Made by a program: the position numbers and the translations under genes
Shown: positions 5,590-9,218 of the stretch, one piece after another
Layout: every line of letters starts with the position of its first letter
Numbering within the stretch: position 1 is the first letter of the stretch
Assembly: GCA_031264545.1 (NCBI GenBank)
Contig: JAISDV010000023.1
Coordinates: 1 to 9,218 of the forward strand
Direction of reading: 5' to 3'
Length of the DNA stretch: 9,218 nucleotides
Source: Oscillospiraceae bacterium
GTDB lineage: Bacteria; Bacillota; Clostridia; Oscillospirales; Oscillospiraceae
Notes under the pieces: model-generated
What the model saw: the letters and a program-made list of their open reading frames with translations, nothing else
Databases searched by the model: none
Told to the model about the DNA's origin: nothing

Positions 5590-6771
5590 ATGAGAGAAGC
5601 AGTAGTAGTAGCATATGGACGCAGTGCCATCGGCAAGTCTCCCAAGGGCACGCTTAAGGACACGAGGCCCGAGGATTTCGCGGCTCAGGTCATTAAGGGC
5701 GTTCTGGCAAAGATTCCAACATTTGACCCCGCTCTGATCGACGACATCATCCTCGGCTGCGCCTTTCAAGAGGCGGAGACCGGCACGAATGTCGCCCGCA
5801 ATATTGCCCTGCTCGCCGATATCCCGGAGAGCGTTCCTGCGCAGACCGTCAACCGTTTCTGCTCGTCCGGCCTCCAGTCTATCGCCATGGGCGCAAACGC
5901 CATCATGGCCGGGCAGGCTGACGTTATCCTCGCCGGAGGCGTTGAGACTATGTCCATGATCCCCATGGGCGGCAACCTGAACGTCCCCGTCGTTTCCCTT
6001 GCGGAGGCCATGCCCACTGCGATGACCGCCATGGGCAACACAGCCGAGAACGTCGCTGCCAAGTACGGCATCACCCGTGAGATGCAGGACGCTTTCGCAC
6101 TGAAGAGCCACCAGAAGGCTGAAGCTGCACAGAACGCCGGTAAGTTCGACGACGAAATCATCACCGTCGACGCTGTAAAGTTCAGAATGAACCATGCGAC
6201 CGGCCATGTCGAGAAGTACACTGAGTCCTTCAGTAAGGACGAGGGTATCCGCTACGGACTGACCCTGGAGCAGCTGCAGAAGCTTAAATCCGTTTTCCAG
6301 AAGGACGGCACCGTTACTGCCGGCAACGCTTCCCAGATGAATGACGCCGCTTCCGTCGTCCTCATCATGGCGAAGGAAAAGGCCGAAGCGCTCGGCCTTA
6401 AACCCATTGCGAAGTTTGTCGCTTTCGCGGTCGCGGGCTGCGCCCCCGATTACATGGGCATGGGACCTGTTTACGCCGTTCCGAAGGCGCTGAAGCTTGC
6501 CGGTCTCAAGCAGGAGGACATTGACCTTTGGGAGCTCAACGAGGCTTTCTCGGCGCAGGCTCTCGCCTGCATTCAGGAGCTTGGGCTCGACCAGACGAAG
6601 GTCAACCCCAACGGCGGCGGCGTTGCGCTGGGCCACCCGCTCGGCTGCACCGGCGCTATGCTGACCTGCAAGCTCCTGAGCGAGCTTAAGCGCAGCGGCA
6701 AAAAGTATGGCGTTGTCTCCATGTGCATTGGCGGCGGCATGGGCGCTGCCGGCGTCTACGAGATGCTGTAG
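5590..6771 (+). CDS. fadA: Acetyl-CoA acyltransferase (3-ketoacyl-CoA thiolase)
   Basis: This 393-residue thiolase II family enzyme has the usual length. It cleaves 3-ketoacyl-CoA with CoA to release acetyl-CoA and a shortened acyl-CoA; the reverse reaction condenses acyl-CoAs. The nucleophile Cys91 lies in NRFCSSG, the activating His349 in GHPLGCTGA and the second catalytic Cys379 in MCIGGGMG. The start follows a strong AGGGGGA site with about 7 bases of spacing. The gene begins 12 bases after the fadN stop, so the two are co-transcribed and complete a beta-oxidation cycle from enoyl-CoA to acetyl-CoA. Co-occurrence with fadN favours a degradative FadA role over a biosynthetic acetyl-CoA acetyltransferase. 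Chain-length preference cannot be judged. Confidence 0.92.
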   Translation: MREAVVVAYGRSAIGKSPKGTLKDTRPEDFAAQVIKGVLAKIPTFDPALIDDIILGCAFQEAETGTNVARNIALLADIPESVPAQTVNRFCSSGLQSIAMGANAIMAGQADVILAGGVETMSMIPMGGNLNVPVVSLAEAMPTAMTAMGNTAENVAAKYGITREMQDAFALKSHQKAEAAQNAGKFDDEIITVDAVKFRMNHATGHVEKYTESFSKDEGIRYGLTLEQLQKLKSVFQKDGTVTAGNASQMNDAASVVLIMAKEKAEALGLKPIAKFVAFAVAGCAPDYMGMGPVYAVPKALKLAGLKQEDIDLWELNEAFSAQALACIQELGLDQTKVNPNGGGVALGHPLGCTGAMLTCKLLSELKRSGKKYGVVSMCIGGGMGAAGVYEML

Positions 6772-6800
6772 GCCTTTTCTGACTCTCTGAAACCCATCTT

Positions 6801-6831
6801 ATCCCGCGCTCTCTTTCCGGGAGCGCGGGAT
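6801..6831 (+). terminator. Intrinsic terminator of the beta-oxidation operon
   Basis: ATCCCGCGCTC (6801-6811) pairs perfectly with GAGCGCGGGAT (6821-6831). The stem can extend two more pairs into the loop, and it is followed by TTCT. It lies 29 bases after the fadA stop. The U-tract is short but the stem is strong. Confidence 0.75.
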
Positions 6832-6881
6832 TTCTGAACCCCCTGCCGGGACAGCCGCCCGGGAACGGGAATAGCGGTAAA

Positions 6882-6910
6882 TTCCGAACGATAACGTATA
6901 TTCATATATT
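6882..6910 (+). promoter_or_regulatory. Tentative sigma-A promoter for the adenylation-domain gene
   Basis: TTCCGA (6882-6887) and TATATT (6905-6910) are separated by 17 bases in an AT-rich stretch between the upstream terminator and the next gene. The -10 is fair and the -35 poor. Transcription would start near 6917. The gene needs its own promoter because a terminator precedes it. Confidence 0.3.
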
Positions 6911-6969
6911 TTTCATACTATTTCCATGGGATTAATAGGTTATTTTGTGTCGCTTAGGAGACAGCATTT

Positions 6970-8619
6970 ATGCAAAACAAAGATACAGAGACTGCCCGCA
7001 TATTGGAAAAGGCAAACTGCGGGAAGACAGCCTTGCTTCAGCCTGCCGATTCGGCCAAACCGGCAGAAAACGCGCGAATTTTCAGACAGGCTTATTGGGA
7101 GGCATATAACCGGACGGATGCGCCTATACGGCTTACAACGCTTCATCAGCTTTTTATTGAGCAATGCAAACGCACCCCCGGGAACACGGCGATCATACTC
7201 GGAGAACAAAGCCTGACATATGAAGAGCTTGACCGCAGATCGAACCAAGTTGCGAATTATCTGAAAGACGCCGGTGTTGCCGCGGGTGATTTCATCGGAG
7301 TTAAGGCCAGGCGCGTGCCGGCCTCTATAGTAAATCTTCTCGGCATTTTAAAAGCAGGAGCCGCCTATATACCCATAAAGCCGGATTGCCCGCCCCAGCG
7401 GGCAGCGTATATCCTGCGGCAAAGCGGAAGCAAATTTTTCCTGGAACAGAACTTCTATGAGAATAATGGGCTATGCGGATATTCTTCCTCGCCTGTGAAC
7501 GAAGGCCGTCCTGATGAACTGGCCTATGTCATGTATACATCCGGAAGCACAGGAAACCCCAAGGGTGTCATGATAACACATCAGAGTGCGGTCAATACGG
7601 TGTCAGACATCAGCCAAAAGTTTGCTGTGACCGCCAAGGCGCGGATCATCGGGCTTGCGTCCCTGAGCTTTGACCTGTCCGTTTATGATGTTTTCGGGGC
7701 CCTCAGCACAGGCGCGGCGCTGGTCCTGATACCGGATCAGAGAGACATGCAGAACCTTCTGAATATTATCGAAACGCAGGGGATCACATTTTGGAATTCT
7801 GTGCCGGCCGTTATGAAAATGCTTGTGGATTATATGGATGCCGAAGGCGGCGTTTCGGTGGGCGCCTCGCTGAAATCTGTTTTACTGAGCGGCGACTGGA
7901 TTCCGGTGACGCTGCCGGACAGAATAAGAACGCACTTTCCGAACGCGCGGATAGTCAGTCTGGGCGGCGCGACGGAAGCGTCAATATGGTCGGTCTATTA
8001 TCCGATCGGAAAGGTTGACGGCGCTTGGAAAAGCATACCGTACGGAAGACCGCTTGCCAATCAGAAGCTCTATGTGCTCGATGAAAGCCTTGAGCTCTGT
8101 CCTGTCGGCGCCGAGGGAGAAATATATATCGGCGGTTTCGGGCTGGCACAGGGCTATCTTAATGACGCGGAGAAAACCGGCGGCGCGTTTATCCGTCACG
8201 CTGAGCTCGGAAGACTTTATAGGACCGGCGATTTCGGCGTACTCAGAAGCAGCGGCAGCATCGAGTTTCTGGGACGCACGGATACGCAGGTCAAGATAAA
8301 TGGTTATCGTGTTGAGTTGGGTGAGATCGAGTACCAGATCAAAAGACATCCTTCGGTGAAGGATGCCGTCGTTACGGCCCGGGATGACAAGCAAGGCAAA
8401 CGATACCTTGCGGTATATGTGATTTTACTGCAAACATGCAGCGCCGATGAACTGCGGGCATATCTCTCAAAAACGCTGCCCACATATATGCTTCCCTCCC
8501 GCTATGTCTTTCTTACGGAATTTCCGCTTTCAGGTAATGCGAAAATCGACCGAAATCAGTTGCCGGAACCGGCGGGTGCCGCCTGTTCGCCGGTACTTCA
8601 GGACAACTGGAGCTGTTGA
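6970..8619 (+). CDS. Stand-alone NRPS adenylation domain predicted to activate cysteine
   Basis: This 549-residue enzyme would form an aminoacyl-AMP from ATP and an amino acid. Core motifs are in order: YTSGSTGNPKG (189-199), FDLSVYD (234-240), LGGATEAS (331-338), YRTGD (417-421), GRTDTQVKINGYRVELGEIE (435-454) and GNAKIDR with Lys525. Mapping GrsA specificity positions by eye gives Asp235, Leu236, Tyr239, Asn276, Leu305, Ser307, Leu331, Ile339, Trp340, Lys525. This is DLYNLSLIWK, a published cysteine code seen in pyochelin- and yersiniabactin-type synthetases. The protein stops 24 residues after Lys525, so no carrier domain follows and none precedes. Residues 36-60 resemble the linker after a condensation or cyclisation domain. 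AGGAG (6957-6961) sets the start. Codons are more A/T-rich than in fadN or fadA, hinting at separate ancestry. It must load a carrier in trans, or serve a non-NRPS role. Confidence 0.88.
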   Translation: MQNKDTETARILEKANCGKTALLQPADSAKPAENARIFRQAYWEAYNRTDAPIRLTTLHQLFIEQCKRTPGNTAIILGEQSLTYEELDRRSNQVANYLKDAGVAAGDFIGVKARRVPASIVNLLGILKAGAAYIPIKPDCPPQRAAYILRQSGSKFFLEQNFYENNGLCGYSSSPVNEGRPDELAYVMYTSGSTGNPKGVMITHQSAVNTVSDISQKFAVTAKARIIGLASLSFDLSVYDVFGALSTGAALVLIPDQRDMQNLLNIIETQGITFWNSVPAVMKMLVDYMDAEGGVSVGASLKSVLLSGDWIPVTLPDRIRTHFPNARIVSLGGATEASIWSVYYPIGKVDGAWKSIPYGRPLANQKLYVLDESLELCPVGAEGEIYIGGFGLAQGYLNDAEKTGGAFIRHAELGRLYRTGDFGVLRSSGSIEFLGRTDTQVKINGYRVELGEIEYQIKRHPSVKDAVVTARDDKQGKRYLAVYVILLQTCSADELRAYLSKTLPTYMLPSRYVFLTEFPLSGNAKIDRNQLPEPAGAACSPVLQDNWSC

Positions 8620-8860
8620 CAAAGTCCCCGCCTAAAATCACATGTGAAAAATCCGTTAGTGCATTCGCACGAACCTGCTTGCCGGCTTTTACGGCACCCC
8701 CTGAAAGGCCTCCCTTTCCGTGGCCTCCGTATGTACCAATATGTTGATTTTATCCCTGTTTTAAGGTATTATGAATAAAATGGAATTATCATTTACCACA
8801 AAGCGTTACATATTGCGTGTTTCCCACAGTAAGGGTTGTTTAAAAAATCGGAGGTTCATT
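8620..8860 (+). other. Intergenic stretch with small hairpins before the secreted-protein gene
   Basis: No gene is seen. Short stems occur at GTGC-ATTC-GCAC (near 8661-8672), TGCCG-N7-CGGCA (near 8681-8697) and GAAAGG-CCTC-CCTTTC (8703-8718). None has a U-run, so a terminator for the adenylation gene is uncertain. The right half holds the promoter at 8744-8772. No carrier-protein remnant was found by reading forward from the upstream stop. Confidence 0.4.
8744..8772 (+). promoter_or_regulatory. Sigma-A promoter for the secreted-protein gene
   Basis: TTGATT (8744-8749) and TATTAT (8767-8772) are separated by 17 bases. Transcription would start near 8779, giving a leader of about 80 bases before the ribosome site GGAGG (8850-8854). 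This suggests the downstream gene is transcribed independently of the adenylation gene. Confidence 0.55.
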
Positions 8861-9218
8861 ATGCCAAAGAGAATAAAAACGGGCAAAAAGATACTATCCT
8901 TGATATTTGTACTGGTCATGGCCGCGGGAGCGCTTCCGGGAAGCCTTTTCGCACCGCAGACGGCTTACGCGGCCGGGGAAACTTCGGTGCGCTTTGTTTT
9001 AGCCACACAAATTACGCAGCCCCTCACATCCAATGGCTCAGGCGCAACCGTGCAATTGAAAGTAACAAAAACCGGCGAGTCAGAACCGGAAATTCAGAAC
9101 AACTATTTCGCCGACAGAACGAACTCCGAAATATTCATCGTTGACAGCGATTCCGCGTGCAGCTTCGTGCTCAACCATTTTGTGAGCAGCTCTGCCATGG
9201 GAAAAATAACGGGTACGT
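8861..9218 (+). CDS. N-terminal part of a secreted or surface protein, cut by the window edge
   Basis: The frame is open to the window end (119 codons). A Sec signal peptide is clear: a basic start (MPKRIKTGKK), a hydrophobic core (about 11-26) and a likely type I cleavage after AYA near residue 39. The start is fixed by GGAGG six bases upstream. The mature part begins AGETSVRFVL and is polar, rich in Thr, Ser and Asn, with alternating hydrophobic residues suggesting beta structure. One cysteine (Cys97 or nearby) is visible. No lipobox or catalytic motif is seen, and the C-terminus, where sorting or repeat domains would lie, is missing. I do not recognise the family. It could be an adhesin, an Ig-like wall protein or an extracellular binding protein. 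Any link to the upstream cysteine-activating enzyme is only positional. Confidence 0.75.
   Translation, partial: MPKRIKTGKKILSLIFVLVMAAGALPGSLFAPQTAYAAGETSVRFVLATQITQPLTSNGSGATVQLKVTKTGESEPEIQNNYFADRTNSEIFIVDSDSACSFVLNHFVSSSAMGKITGT

Noticed and set aside
3061..6636. Very long antisense open frame (about 1190 codons) opposite fadN and fadA
   Set aside because: It is a by-product of strong GC bias at third codon positions. The plus-strand genes have complete catalytic motifs, while the antisense product has low-complexity His/Gly/Leu/Val/Asp composition and no ribosome site.
8640..8720. Possible riboswitch ahead of the secreted-protein gene
   Set aside because: Only short unrelated stems are seen, no conserved core of a known class was recognised, and most of this stretch lies upstream of the predicted transcription start.
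8836..9144. Overlapping plus-strand frame in the region of the secreted protein
   Set aside because: It has no ribosome site and a non-protein-like composition. The frame starting at 8861 has GGAGG and a textbook signal peptide.

Overview
The window looks like chromosomal DNA from an anaerobic, moderately GC-rich member of the Clostridia, perhaps an Oscillospirales-like gut or sediment lineage. This is inferred from AGGAG-type ribosome sites, GC-rich third codon positions in the metabolic genes, a Bacillota-type FadN/FadA pair, a ferredoxin-rich gene and a sigma-54 promoter. No rRNA, tRNA, CRISPR array or insertion sequence was recognised.

Left part (1-1737, minus strand). A two-gene operon encodes a cysteine-rich double [4Fe-4S] protein followed, one base later, by a HypA-type nickel metallochaperone. 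It ends at a strong hairpin terminator (349-378). Beyond this lies a weakly supported partial reading frame that runs off the left edge.

Divergent control region (1738-2252). This 515-base gap has no gene but is rich in signals. It holds a good sigma-A promoter and a weaker -24/-12-like site facing left. It also holds a near-consensus sigma-54 promoter facing right. Between them are short repeats spaced 21 and 32 bases apart (about two and three helical turns), which look like an enhancer for a sigma-54 activator.

Central operon (2253-6771, plus strand). Three beta-oxidation genes: a crotonase-fold protein that lacks both hydratase glutamates but has the isomerase-type aspartate; FadN (3-hydroxyacyl-CoA dehydrogenase fused to an intact enoyl-CoA hydratase); and FadA (thiolase). 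Together they could move a misplaced double bond, hydrate it, oxidise the alcohol and release acetyl-CoA. No acyl-CoA dehydrogenase, electron-transfer flavoprotein or acyl-CoA ligase lies in the window. A strong terminator (6801-6831) closes the unit.

Right part (6840-9218, plus strand). Codon use becomes more A/T-rich. A free-standing NRPS adenylation domain carries ten specificity residues reading DLYNLSLIWK, a known cysteine signature, but has no carrier, condensation or thioesterase domain. Next, under its own predicted promoter, comes the start of a secreted protein with a clear signal peptide, cut by the window edge.

The items most worth a second look are the orphan cysteine-activating enzyme, the sigma-54/enhancer architecture shared by two divergent redox and acyl-CoA operons, and the pairing of the CNCCPCCC iron-sulfur protein with HypA.
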